DNA of 64,000 nt. It comes from Bacteroidia bacterium. Its GTDB lineage: Bacteria; Bacteroidota; Bacteroidia; Bacteroidales; Azobacteroidaceae. A program made the translations under genes and the position numbers. Under the pieces are notes generated by a model. It saw nothing but the letters and a program-made list of their open reading frames with translations, was not told the origin of the DNA and searched no databases. Location of the stretch: the NCBI GenBank assembly GCA_026000155.1, contig BNYG01000001.1, positions 62,001 to 126,000 of the forward strand, given 5' to 3'. Shown here in pieces: positions 53,603-61,463 of the stretch. How positions within the stretch are numbered: position 1 is the first letter of the stretch; every line of letters starts with the position of its first letter.

Positions 53603-54452
53603 TTTCAGATAAACTGTTGTAACCCGACCTTTTTATTTTGTCCAAGATCCGGTCAATTTCGTTATTTTGCTCGCTTTTCCGTTTATTGTATTCCTGATCC
53701 GTTTCCGGACGACCGTATATTTTTGTAAAGGAAGGCTTTCGTTCCCTTTTTGTAAAAAGATTAGCGATCTTGTCAAGGACAAAATTAATTCCGGAAGTCA
53801 AATCCTTCCCCTTGAGAAAGGCGTTGGCAAACCAAATTCCCATTAGCGCTCCGCCAATATGAGCGATATGTCCACCCGGATTATCGGATTCGATGGACAC
53901 TAAATCCAGGATAAAGAAAAAGCCGGCAATATAAATCAATTTGATATTTCCGAGAAACAACAAACTAATTTCATAATCCTTTTTGTAAAAAGCAGTGGCA
54001 AAAACAATCGCCATCACAGATGCCGAAGCGCCGATAAGATAGGAATGATCGATGGAATCACGGAAATAAGGGAAAAGATTATACGATAAAACAAATAACA
54101 AACCGCCGACTATTCCGCCCAATACATACAAGCCTCCCAATTGCTTGGGTCCGAAAAAACGAAGGAAAATCTGACCGAACCAATAGAGCCACAACAAATT
54201 AAATACAATATGCCAAAATCCCAAATGAGTAAACATATAGCTAATCAGTGTCCAGGGACGATAGGCTAATTGCGTCAGTGAAGCGGGAAGTTCAAAAAAG
54301 GCAATCAAAGGAACCGGAGAAATCTTGAATAGCAAAAAAAACACGCCCACTACCTTAATCAAAAGGAAAACCAAGAGATTGATAATCAGCAATGTGGATA
54401 ACACCGATTTCTGTTTAAAAAAACGTTCGATATTAGAAAAAACGGTTGCCAT
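53568..54452 (-). CDS. rhomboid family intramembrane serine protease (1)
   Basis: A 294-aa polytopic protease. Catalytic residues are visible: Ser in GASASVMA and His in HIAHIGGALMG; the conserved loop SYMFTHLGFWHIVFN is present. The C-terminal ~90 residues are a hydrophilic cytosolic tail (TKIYGRPETDQEYNKRKSEQ). It follows the second rhomboid gene with a 20-bp overlap. Confidence 0.9.
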   Translation of the reverse strand: MATVFSNIERFFKQKSVLSTLLIINLLVFLLIKVVGVFFLLFKISPVPLIAFFELPASLTQLAYRPWTLISYMFTHLGFWHIVFNLLWLYWFGQIFLRFFGPKQLGGLYVLGGIVGGLLFVLSYNLFPYFRDSIDHSYLIGASASVMAIVFATAFYKKDYEISLLFLGNIKLIYIAGFFFILDLVSIESDNPGGHIAHIGGALMGIWFANAFLKGKDLTSGINFVLDKIANLFTKRERKPSFTKIYGRPETDQEYNKRKSEQNNEIDRILDKIKRSGYNSLSENEKKTLFNASK

Positions 54453-55068
54453 TATCTATTCCTTTCTTTTTCCAGTAAAGTATCATGAAAATTCCGAACA
54501 ACATACCGCCCAAATGGGCAAAATGCGCGACATTATCTCCTGCCCGGTTGGAAATTCCAAAATATAATTCGAGTAATCCATACCCAATCACCACATATTT
54601 GGCTTTGATCGGAATCGGAATAAACATAATGTAAAGCGGAATATTGGGGAAAATCATTCCGAATGCCAACAGGATGCCGAAAACCGATCCGGAAGCGCCA
54701 ATCGTAAATGTATCAATGCCTTGCAGATAACAAACCAATAATTGAATCAATCCGGCGCCGATTCCCGTAATCATATAATAAATCAGAAACCGCTTCGGTC
54801 CCCAATAATATTCCAACGACCGTCCAAACATATACAGGGCAAACATATTGAAGAACAAATGCCAAAACTCCGTATGCGTAAACATATAGGTAACCAACTG
54901 GTAAATATAGAATTCGCCGGTATGAATCGAATACAAACCTAAAATATAAACCAATCCCATTCGTTGGAACAGGAAGCAGGCGCCCCACACGATAACATTA
55001 ATAATCAGAAGGTTTCGCGTAACCTGCGGAATGGAACTCAAAAAATTATTACTCCCTAAAATTGCCAT
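54433..55068 (-). CDS. rhomboid family intramembrane serine protease (2)
   Basis: A 211-aa six-helix rhomboid: YMFTHTEFWHLFFNMFALYMFG, catalytic Ser in GASGSVFGIL, catalytic His in HFAHLGGMLFG. It lacks the extra C-terminal tail of its neighbour. Start taken at MAILGSNNFL; an upstream ATG adds eight residues. The 55069-55221 stretch upstream shows no gene. Confidence 0.9.
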   Translation of the reverse strand: MAILGSNNFLSSIPQVTRNLLIINVIVWGACFLFQRMGLVYILGLYSIHTGEFYIYQLVTYMFTHTEFWHLFFNMFALYMFGRSLEYYWGPKRFLIYYMITGIGAGLIQLLVCYLQGIDTFTIGASGSVFGILLAFGMIFPNIPLYIMFIPIPIKAKYVVIGYGLLELYFGISNRAGDNVAHFAHLGGMLFGIFMILYWKKKGIDNGNRFF

Positions 55069-55221
55069 AAAATTTATTTGCCATTTTCTCAATAAGCATG
55101 CAAAAGCGAAGCTATTAAGTATTTTTTATGACTGCAAAGATAGACAGTTTGCGCCATTATCAAAAGTTTATAATGAAAAAATTTAATAACGATAGTTGGC
55201 ATCCTTGTTTTAACAAACTAA

Positions 55222-55543
55222 TCATTCTTTCAATAAGGAGATAATTCGATTGACAACATGATTCATCAATTGAAAGGAAATATTCCCTGCTTTTCTAATA
55301 ATCAGATTTTTATCCGCAGCAAAAATTCGTGTAGGCCGTATAAACGAATGAACCGGCAATGAACCGGACATAAAATTTATAGATTCAAGATCTATTGCTA
55401 ATGCTTCATTCGGGCGCTGTGAAGTGATTTATATCATTGCCTGGAAAATTCGCCAAAACTAAAGCAGGCCTTTTTTTGATTCCGGACAAGTCCGAATAAG
55501 GAAATGGAATAACGACAACATCGCCTTTTACAAATTTTTCCAT
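55222..55543 (-). pseudogene. frameshifted PemK/MazF-type mRNA interferase
   Basis: The first frame (ATG at 55543) reads MEKFVKGDVVVIPFPYSDL, SGIKKRPALVLANFPGNDI and then drifts to a stop. The continuation is in another frame: ITSQRPNEALAIDLESINFM, SGSLPVHSFIRPTRIFAAD, LMNHVVNRIISLLKE, ending TGA at 55222-55224. Comparison with the family pattern (GNDIILCQITSQ) suggests loss of about 11 nt at the junction. All conserved blocks remain, so inactivation looks recent. It overlaps the antitoxin gene by 16 bp. Confidence 0.8.
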
Positions 55544-55701
55544 GCCTCATTTTCTTCTGGAGTTAACCAATCTTTTGCCAAAAGGTTCTCACTTGCCAGA
55601 TATGTCTCAATAACCTCTGATTCAGACGTATCTCTTTTCATAAATTCTCTTAAAAAAATACCTTTTGTAAGGTTGTTGTTTGTTTCTACGATTGTCCTCA
55701 T
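55528..55701 (-). CDS. antitoxin of the broken PemK-like pair
   Basis: A 57-aa acidic protein MRTIVETNNNLTKGIFLREF ... EETYLASENLL-like ending in WLTPEENEAWKNL; MNFKIQLAM at 55725 is an alternative start. The C-terminal acidic stretch is of the kind that wraps around MazF/PemK toxins. The toxin gene overlapping its end is frameshifted, so the antitoxin may now be without a function. Confidence 0.65.
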   Translation of the reverse strand: MRTIVETNNNLTKGIFLREFMKRDTSESEVIETYLASENLLAKDWLTPEENEAWKNL

Positions 55702-55768
55702 AGCTAACTGTATTTTAAAATTCATAATTATAATGCAAATATAAAAACTATTTTTTACAAACCAATCT

Positions 55769-56146
55769 TTAGTTGACCATTTTATTTTTAATTTCTTCCA
55801 ATTGAATACGTAAATTTCTGTTTTCCTCATATAATTCATTGTTTTTCAAAAGGGATTTATTCAAATCTTCCATAATCTTATCATACATTTCTTTATAATC
55901 AAGATTTATTTCTATAGTAGTTTCCGGTATTTCTATATTGCCTCTACCAACAAGAAGCCATGTCATTGAATAGTTAGGAAATTTTTCTGCAATCTTAATT
56001 AGGATATCCGAACCGGGATTAGAATCCCTTTGAAATATTGTATTTATTGTATTGTTCGATATATCAATGATTTCACAAAACTTCTTTAGTGTAATATTTT
56101 CACTTTTAATTAATTGTCTGATTCTTTTATTTACTAAATTTTCCAT
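55769..56146 (-). CDS. XRE-family regulator with coiled-coil tail
   Basis: A 125-aa DNA-binding protein. The helix-turn-helix covers residues about 5-60 (IRQLIKSENITLKKFCEIIDI, SNNTINTIFQRDSNPGSDIL), followed by a linker typical of phage CI-like repressors in Bacteroidota (NYSMTWLLVGRGNIEIPE) and a C-terminal coiled coil (KNNELYEENRNLRIQLEEIKNKM). Divergent from a small gene and surface gene 3; operator-like half sites lie between. Confidence 0.85.
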   Translation of the reverse strand: MENLVNKRIRQLIKSENITLKKFCEIIDISNNTINTIFQRDSNPGSDILIKIAEKFPNYSMTWLLVGRGNIEIPETTIEINLDYKEMYDKIMEDLNKSLLKNNELYEENRNLRIQLEEIKNKMVN

Positions 56147-56223
56147 TTCTTATATCTAACTAATTGAATATAAATATAATATAGATTTCATTATTTAGAA
56201 TCAATATAAATAAAGTTCATAGG

Positions 56224-56276
56224 AGCATTATTTAACAATTTTTGTATAAATAATGTTCAATTGAGCATTATCTTTG
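56224..56276 (+). promoter_or_regulatory. operator half-sites and promoter between divergent genes
   Basis: The motif GAGCATTAT(T) or its complement occurs three times (56224, inverted at 56247-56256, and 56263). The third overlaps a perfect -7 box TATCTTTG (56269-56276) for the plus-strand gene. This is a likely binding region of the XRE regulator encoded at 55769. Confidence 0.5.
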
Positions 56277-56343
56277 CATTTGAAAAGTAATTGAGACGCT
56301 TTTTTCAGTGCAAAAAAACGCATTGGAGCAAAGGTAATAAAAA

Positions 56344-56553
56344 ATGGAAACAAAAATAAACCAATCTCGTAAAATTAGGGTGAGAGAAAAATTCTTGTCG
56401 ATTCCGGCAGGAAATTCAATACTATTTAAAACGAAAGAAATAAAGTCGGGATCGGCAAGGGCAGCCATGTCTTCACTCAACAACGAAGGCTATCTTTTTG
56501 AAGTAACGGAAAAAGGGTTAATTGATGAAATCAAGATAACCCGGATAAAGTGA
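56344..56553 (+). CDS. small hypothetical protein
   Basis: A 69-aa basic protein (METKINQSRKIRVREKFLSI, then SIPAGNSILFKTKEIKSGSA and YLFEVTEKGLIDEIKITRI). Not recognised. The pattern suggests a compact alpha/beta or winged-helix fold. A credible promoter lies 68 bp upstream and it is followed after 24 bp by the hairpin element of surface gene 3. Confidence 0.55.
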   Translation: METKINQSRKIRVREKFLSIPAGNSILFKTKEIKSGSARAAMSSLNNEGYLFEVTEKGLIDEIKITRIK

Positions 56554-56577
56554 AAAAAGCGCCCGCTTAATCTATAG

Positions 56578-56635
56578 GGTAAAGACAATCCGGTTCTTGT
56601 TTATCATTTTCATTCGCTGTTTGGTTGTCTTTACC
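56578..56635 (+). promoter_or_regulatory. family hairpin upstream of surface gene 3
   Basis: Arms GGTAAAGACAATC (56578-56590) and GGTTGTCTTTACC (56623-56635), 12 of 13 complementary, around a loop with TATCATTTTCATTC. It is 51 bp before the start codon. Same family as 9815-9876. Confidence 0.65.
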
Positions 56636-56686
56636 TTGATTTAACAAATAAACAAATAATAAATTTCTAATTTTAATAAATATAAA

Positions 56687-57340
56687 ATGAAAAAAATGAT
56701 TTTTTTAATGCTGACACTTATCGTTTTGAGTGCAGCAAATGTGAATGCACAAGTACAAATTGGCGGAACAAAAGGCCCCGACAAATCGGCTGTATTGGAT
56801 TTGAATGGAGATGCCGGAACTGCTACCGGTGGTTTGGCTCTTCCCCGGGTGGAATTGGCGAACGACCAATCGACACTTAATGGTGTAGAACCTCAACCTG
56901 GAACGGTTGTGTATAACACCGGTTCGGAAGAGGTGCTGGAAGGTACGTATGTGTGGACAAAACTGGACAAAAACGCTAGCGGTATAGTTAGTTTGCCATC
57001 GGATAGCGGGAAAATTTTGATGGCTACTAAAGAGGGTACCGTATGGATTCCACAAACTGGCGTTGTAACTAATTGGTTGGAAGACCTGGAAATCGCCAAC
57101 ACCGTGCCGGGCAACGAAACGGGCCGTTTACGGCTTGTGTGGCAAGGCGCACGCGATGTATTGCCGCCTTACACTGGTATTATCGTACACGCAGTAGGTG
57201 TGAGACGCGGTGATATATGCATCGATTCTTATCATTACATGCGTCCAATACCATGGTACGATTATTTTCTTCTGGAGTCTCCGATCAAAGACGAAGTGAT
57301 GGCTGGTAACATTTCGTGTTATCGCTGGGTGAAAGATTGA
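56687..57340 (+). CDS. surface protein 3: shared N-module, short C-terminus
   Basis: A 217-aa secreted protein with the family signal peptide (MKKMIFLMLTLIVLSAANVNA) and N-module (VQIGGTKGPDKSAVLDLNG, LALPRVELAND, GTVVYNTGSEEVLEGTYVW). The rest (about 95-217: SDSGKILMATKEGTVWIP, GRLRLVWQGARDVLP, MAGNISCYRWVKD) differs from surface proteins 1 and 2 and has no recognised domain; Ig-like repeats are absent. Confidence 0.65.
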   Translation: MKKMIFLMLTLIVLSAANVNAQVQIGGTKGPDKSAVLDLNGDAGTATGGLALPRVELANDQSTLNGVEPQPGTVVYNTGSEEVLEGTYVWTKLDKNASGIVSLPSDSGKILMATKEGTVWIPQTGVVTNWLEDLEIANTVPGNETGRLRLVWQGARDVLPPYTGIIVHAVGVRRGDICIDSYHYMRPIPWYDYFLLESPIKDEVMAGNISCYRWVKD

Positions 57341-57509
57341 GTTATTTACTAAATGTGTCTATCTGTCCGTGAAATGTATTGAAATTCGCGGAGTGTGTAA
57401 TAGGGTTGCAGCTAAACAATTCTTCCAGGTTTCACTACTCAATTATTTTTTGAGAATAAAAAGTGTTGGTGAAGCCGGAAGCATTTGTTTTGTCATTAAT
57501 GCATACAAA

Positions 57510-58109
57510 TCAGGAATAATCAAGTAAGCGGATTAAGTCGAAATACATCAATCGTGTTTTCAATTCTTTTCCGTCCGGTAAGCCGATAGAATCTTTTTCT
57601 TGCTTTTCGGTTGAAAAAAGAGTTTGAAAGCCGTTGGTCTCATAATATTTCTTGGTACTTTCATTGTTATAGGCATCAACAGTCAGATAGCGGCAACCAT
57701 TTTTATTTTCCGGTGCTGCGACCCACATTTTTATGAAATCCATCAGCTTCGTTCCTATACCTTTCTTTGCGTATTCTTTATTTACGCCCAATCGGCCAAT
57801 TAAAGTAGATGGATAAGAAGTAAGGTGCTTCTCATGCGGAATGTTTTCCGTCAGCTTTTTTCGCCGACTACCGGGTAAGTTTTTACTATCAATACCGGAA
57901 TTTGACAACGTAAAAGCACAGACGATTACAGACAAATCTGCATTTAGACGGTAACAATACGACTTCCCCAATAATTGCCGGTTATAATTATCGGCATCGT
58001 TGAGGAAAAAATCGTCTAAATCTTTATCTCCACAGCTAAAAGTTTGACATTGCGACAATGTTTCCTCATCTAATGGAAATATTGTACAAAATTCACGAAG
58101 AAATCCCAT
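57510..58109 (-). CDS. GNAT acetyltransferase, possible toxin
   Basis: A 199-aa GNAT-fold protein. The acetyl-CoA loop is visible as LIGRLGVNKEYAKKGIGTKLMDF (R/Q-x-x-G-x-G/A as KKGIGT), and the C-terminal strand as GCRYLTVDAYNNESTKKYYETNGF. The N-terminal GDKDLDDFFLNDADNYNRQLLG resembles TacT/AtaT-type toxins that acetylate aminoacyl-tRNA. It follows a 59-aa partner gene by 5 bp, supporting a TA role; an ordinary acetyltransferase cannot be excluded. Confidence 0.65.
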   Translation of the reverse strand: MGFLREFCTIFPLDEETLSQCQTFSCGDKDLDDFFLNDADNYNRQLLGKSYCYRLNADLSVIVCAFTLSNSGIDSKNLPGSRRKKLTENIPHEKHLTSYPSTLIGRLGVNKEYAKKGIGTKLMDFIKMWVAAPENKNGCRYLTVDAYNNESTKKYYETNGFQTLFSTEKQEKDSIGLPDGKELKTRLMYFDLIRLLDYS

Positions 58110-58114
58110 AAATT

Positions 58115-58294
58115 TTATCTTTTACTATTTTCCATTCGGGCTTTGTAATCGGCTACAATCGCATTGTAATCATCGATCGCTTCCTGCGAAAATTTAATTG
58201 TTCCACGCTCTCTTTCAGCTTTTCTTGCTTCTCTCTCGAACCGTCGTGCTACCTCGCCTTCCAAGACGGGGAAACTTCTGATTGGTATGGCCAT
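58115..58294 (-). CDS. antitoxin candidate of GNAT pair
   Basis: A 59-aa protein, MAIPIRSFPVLEGEVARRFE then EARKAERERGTIKFSQE and ending YKARMENSKR. The N-terminal strand followed by helices could form a dimerisation/DNA-binding part, though it is not a clear ribbon-helix-helix. Directly upstream of the GNAT gene in one operon. Confidence 0.55.
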   Translation of the reverse strand: MAIPIRSFPVLEGEVARRFEREARKAERERGTIKFSQEAIDDYNAIVADYKARMENSKR

Positions 58295-58363
58295 AATTAT
58301 TTATTTTTTAAAGTTTGACTTATTGCACAAAGATAGAAATAAAAAACAAATTATGAAATTTTT

Positions 58364-59602
58364 TCAGTCGATTTCCTCCGCTTCCGGCAAACGGTCTTGT
58401 TCTATCTCAATGGATTCACCCAGCAATTCAATGGTCTGTTCGGCAGGCAACTCCTGCACTGTCCGCAATTTGCGTTCGATAGCCCGCGACCTGACGCCGG
58501 CCTGGTCAATAACATTAGTAGCTTCCTGCAATTTCTTTTTCGTTTTTTCCAATACAACGCCAAAATGGCCGAATTCGGTTTTGATGGCGCCTAATATTTC
58601 CCACACTTCGCTCGAACGTTTTTCGATAGCCAGCGTTTTGAAACCCATTTGCAAGCTGCTCAGGAAAGCAACCAGATTGGTAGGCCCAACTACTGTAATT
58701 TTGAAATCGCGTTGCAAACTTTCAAACAATCCCGTCCGGCGTAAAATTTCCGCATACAGTCCTTCCGTGGGGACAAACATAATGGCAAAATCAGTCGTTA
58801 CCGGCGGATTGATGTATTTTTCGCGGATATCTTTCGCATTTTTCTTCACCGAATTTTCAAACTGTTTGGAAATATTTTCCACCTCCCGCGGTTGGAGATT
58901 GGCAAGATTTTCATACGCTTCCAGCAAACGCTGGTAATCTTCATTGGGAAATTTCGAGTCAATCGGGAGCAATAAAGACCGGTTATCGCTGTTTTTTCCC
59001 GGCAGTTTAATTACATATTCGACTCGTTCCTGACTGCCTGCTTTAATTACGGCATTTTGTTCGTATTGTTCGGGTGATAAAATCTGTTCGAGAATAGCGC
59101 CTAACTGTATTTCTCCGAAATTACCGCGGGTTTTTACGTTCGTCAAAACCTTTTTTAAATCGCCAACACCGGATGCTAAAGATTGCATTTCGCCCAAACC
59201 TTTGTGAACCTGTTCCAAGCGTTCGCTGATCAGTTTAAAGGATTCATTAAAGCGTTTTTCAACCGTTTCCTGCAATTTTTCGTCCACCACTTTGCGCATT
59301 TCTTCCAGCTTTTTGCCGTTTTCTTCCTGCAAAGTATGTAGTCTGTTTTCGACGGTATCACCCAGTAGTTTAAATGAATGCATCAATTCTTCCCTGTTTT
59401 CTTTGAACGATTTTTGACTTTCTTCCCGGTTTCGTCCGAATTCATCGCGCAACAAGGGATCTACTTTGGAAAGACCGGACTCCAATTGGATAAGCTTTGT
59501 TTTCAAGTCCTCGGAAGGGTCTTTTATTTTTTTTGTAATAATCAATATAACGTTAACGACTGCCAAAAGGAGGAGCGTCAGGAGTAAAATTGTTGTCAGC
59601 AT
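58364..59602 (-). CDS. rmuC: DNA recombination protein RmuC
   Basis: A 412-aa protein with an N-terminal membrane helix (TTILLLTLLLLAVVNVILII), a long coiled coil (about 30-165) and the RmuC nuclease-like domain at about 170-360: NVKTRGNFGEIQLGAILEQIL, LPIDSKFPNEDYQRLL, FVPTEGLYAEILRR and TNLVAFLSSLQMGF. Implicated in limiting inversions at short repeats. Promoter -7 box TATCTTTG is the complement of 59641-59648. Confidence 0.92.
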   Translation of the reverse strand: MLTTILLLTLLLLAVVNVILIITKKIKDPSEDLKTKLIQLESGLSKVDPLLRDEFGRNREESQKSFKENREELMHSFKLLGDTVENRLHTLQEENGKKLEEMRKVVDEKLQETVEKRFNESFKLISERLEQVHKGLGEMQSLASGVGDLKKVLTNVKTRGNFGEIQLGAILEQILSPEQYEQNAVIKAGSQERVEYVIKLPGKNSDNRSLLLPIDSKFPNEDYQRLLEAYENLANLQPREVENISKQFENSVKKNAKDIREKYINPPVTTDFAIMFVPTEGLYAEILRRTGLFESLQRDFKITVVGPTNLVAFLSSLQMGFKTLAIEKRSSEVWEILGAIKTEFGHFGVVLEKTKKKLQEATNVIDQAGVRSRAIERKLRTVQELPAEQTIELLGESIEIEQDRLPEAEEID

Positions 59603-59640
59603 TCTAATTTATTTTGATTTTAACTATCTTTTATTTTGTA

Positions 59641-59675
59641 CAAAGATAAAATAAGTTTTTTTTATATTACCTTTG
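59641..59675. promoter_or_regulatory. divergent -7 boxes for rmuC and panD
   Basis: Minus strand TATCTTTG (complement of 59641-59648) for rmuC and plus strand TACCTTTG (59668-59675) for panD. Both match TAnnTTTG; upstream TTG elements are not evident. Confidence 0.5.
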
Positions 59676-59705
59676 CAGGCGATTATATTAATGAAAAAAA
59701 CAAAT

Positions 59706-60059
59706 ATGTTTATTCAAGTCATTAAATCCAAACTGCACCGGGTTACGGTAACCGAATCGAACCTGAATTATATCGGGAGCGTCACCATTGATGAAGATTT
59801 GATGGAGGTAGCCAACCTGATTGAAGGGGAAAAAGTGCAGATTGTCAACAACAACAATGGGGAACGTATTGAAACCTATGTCATTAGAGGTTTGCGAGGC
59901 TCCGGTATGATTTGCCTGAATGGCGCTGCGGCGCGTAAATTCCAACCCGGAGATATCATCATTATTATGTCTTATGCCTTAATGGATTTCGAGGAAGCTA
60001 AACAATTTAAGCCGGTAATTGTTTTTCCCGATACAGCCACCAACAAGATTTTAAATTGA
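59706..60059 (+). CDS. panD: aspartate 1-decarboxylase
   Basis: A 117-aa pyruvoyl enzyme that makes beta-alanine for pantothenate/CoA. The self-cleavage site YIGSVTID (Gly-Ser) is at about residues 24-25; [42 protein letters not shown] and IIIMSYA complete the barrel. Start [15 protein letters not shown]; two upstream ATGs (59673, 59691) would only add non-family residues. Confidence 0.95.
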   Translation: MFIQVIKSKLHRVTVTESNLNYIGSVTIDEDLMEVANLIEGEKVQIVNNNNGERIETYVIRGLRGSGMICLNGAAARKFQPGDIIIIMSYALMDFEEAKQFKPVIVFPDTATNKILN

Positions 60060-60061
60060 TT

Positions 60062-60958
60062 ATGCTTCATTTTGCTCCTGTCACTATCGCAGACAAAGAA
60101 ACGATTCAGGCTTTTTTCGATAAAAGTACTTTCCGTAACTGCGACTTTTCTTTTTCCAACATTTTCAGTTGGGAACATTATTACAATACTACTTTTGTCG
60201 TTCACGACGACCAGTTTATATACATCCGTTTTCAGGTGGAAGGCGACGTGCCGGGTTATTTATTTCCTTTGGGCGAGGGCGATTTAAAAACGGCGATGGA
60301 ACGACTGATGGAAGACGCCGAAGCGAGGAACGACGAATTCCGGTTATATGCCATTACGCCGGAAATGTTCGATTTAATCGAGAAAGCGATGCCGGGTCAA
60401 TTCGCTTATGAAAAAGAAAGGGCTTGGTATGAATACATCTATTCATCTCAAGATTTAATCCATTTAATCGGAAAAAAGTATCAACCGAAACGTAATCACA
60501 TCAATAAATTCAAACGCAGTTATCAATGGGAATATCTTCCGATTACACGGGAAATTATTCCGGATTGCATAAAACTGTATGAACGGTGGTGTGCGGAAAA
60601 CGGCGGTTGCAACACTGAACAATCCTTAATTGAGGAACGGATAGCCACCCAAAAAGCATTTGCCAACTACGAAAAATTGGGATTAAAAGGAGGCGCTTTA
60701 CGGATAAACGGCGAAATCCTCGCCTATTCCTACGGACAGCCTTTAACGGCAGATACGTTTGGCGTACATGCCGAGAAATGCCTGTCTGAAATCGACGGCG
60801 GTTTTACCATGATGAACCAGCAATTTGCCGAACACAACTGCGCCGATTACCTCTACATCAACCGGGAAGAAGACTTGGGATTGGAATCGCTCCGCCAGGC
60901 AAAAATGTCGTATCATCCGGTGATTTTGCTTGAAAAAGGGTTTGTGAAGAAGTTGTAA
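60062..60958 (+). CDS. DUF2156 family (phosphatidylglycerol lysyltransferase-like) protein
   Basis: A 298-aa protein made of two GNAT-like halves as in DUF2156: FSFSNIFSWEHYYNTTF at the N-terminus, KRNHINKFKRSYQWEYLPIT in the centre, and GALRINGEILAYSYGQPLTADTFGVHAEK and INREEDLGLESLRQAKMSYHP at the C-terminus. Likely an acyl- or aminoacyl-transferase; substrate unknown. It begins 2 bp after panD. Confidence 0.85.
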   Translation: MLHFAPVTIADKETIQAFFDKSTFRNCDFSFSNIFSWEHYYNTTFVVHDDQFIYIRFQVEGDVPGYLFPLGEGDLKTAMERLMEDAEARNDEFRLYAITPEMFDLIEKAMPGQFAYEKERAWYEYIYSSQDLIHLIGKKYQPKRNHINKFKRSYQWEYLPITREIIPDCIKLYERWCAENGGCNTEQSLIEERIATQKAFANYEKLGLKGGALRINGEILAYSYGQPLTADTFGVHAEKCLSEIDGGFTMMNQQFAEHNCADYLYINREEDLGLESLRQAKMSYHPVILLEKGFVKKL

Positions 60959-60968
60959 TTTTGTACTT

Positions 60969-61463
60969 ATGATTCAATTCGGAGAAGATAAATACAAAGC
61001 GGCATTAAAAACCTTGTGGAAATGCTGTTTTCCGGAAGACGATGACGAATATATTGCTTTTTATTTCGATGAAATCTATAAAAATGACGAGTCACTGATT
61101 TATTTGGAAGACGAAAAACCGGTCGCTTTTTTACAAATGATTCCCTGGCGAAAAGGCGGTTATTTATCGGGCGTGATGACTCATCCTGAATACCAAAATA
61201 GCGGAATCAGTAGCCGGTTAATTTTGAAATCTTTCGATGAAATGAGGGAAAAAGGATATGATTATACTTTTTTAATTCCTCAAGAAAACCGGCTAACAAA
61301 ATTTTACGAGAAATTCGGATATGTTTCGGCTTATCCGGAATATCAAACTGTTTTGCGTAACTTTTTCAATTGGAAAGCGATCTTATTTGTCGATGAAGAT
61401 GAATTGGAATCGGCATTTCACAAAAGTATGATTAAATTTTTGCATGGAAAAACCGAGTTATAG
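60969..61463 (+). CDS. GNAT family N-acetyltransferase
   Basis: A 164-aa acetyltransferase: YLEDEKPVAFLQMIPW, acetyl-CoA loop VMTHPEYQNSGISSRLIL, and the terminal strand NRLTKFYEKFGYVSAY. It follows the DUF2156 gene by 10 bp and overlaps the MATE gene by 20 bp, so the three form one operon. Confidence 0.85.
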   Translation: MIQFGEDKYKAALKTLWKCCFPEDDDEYIAFYFDEIYKNDESLIYLEDEKPVAFLQMIPWRKGGYLSGVMTHPEYQNSGISSRLILKSFDEMREKGYDYTFLIPQENRLTKFYEKFGYVSAYPEYQTVLRNFFNWKAILFVDEDELESAFHKSMIKFLHGKTEL

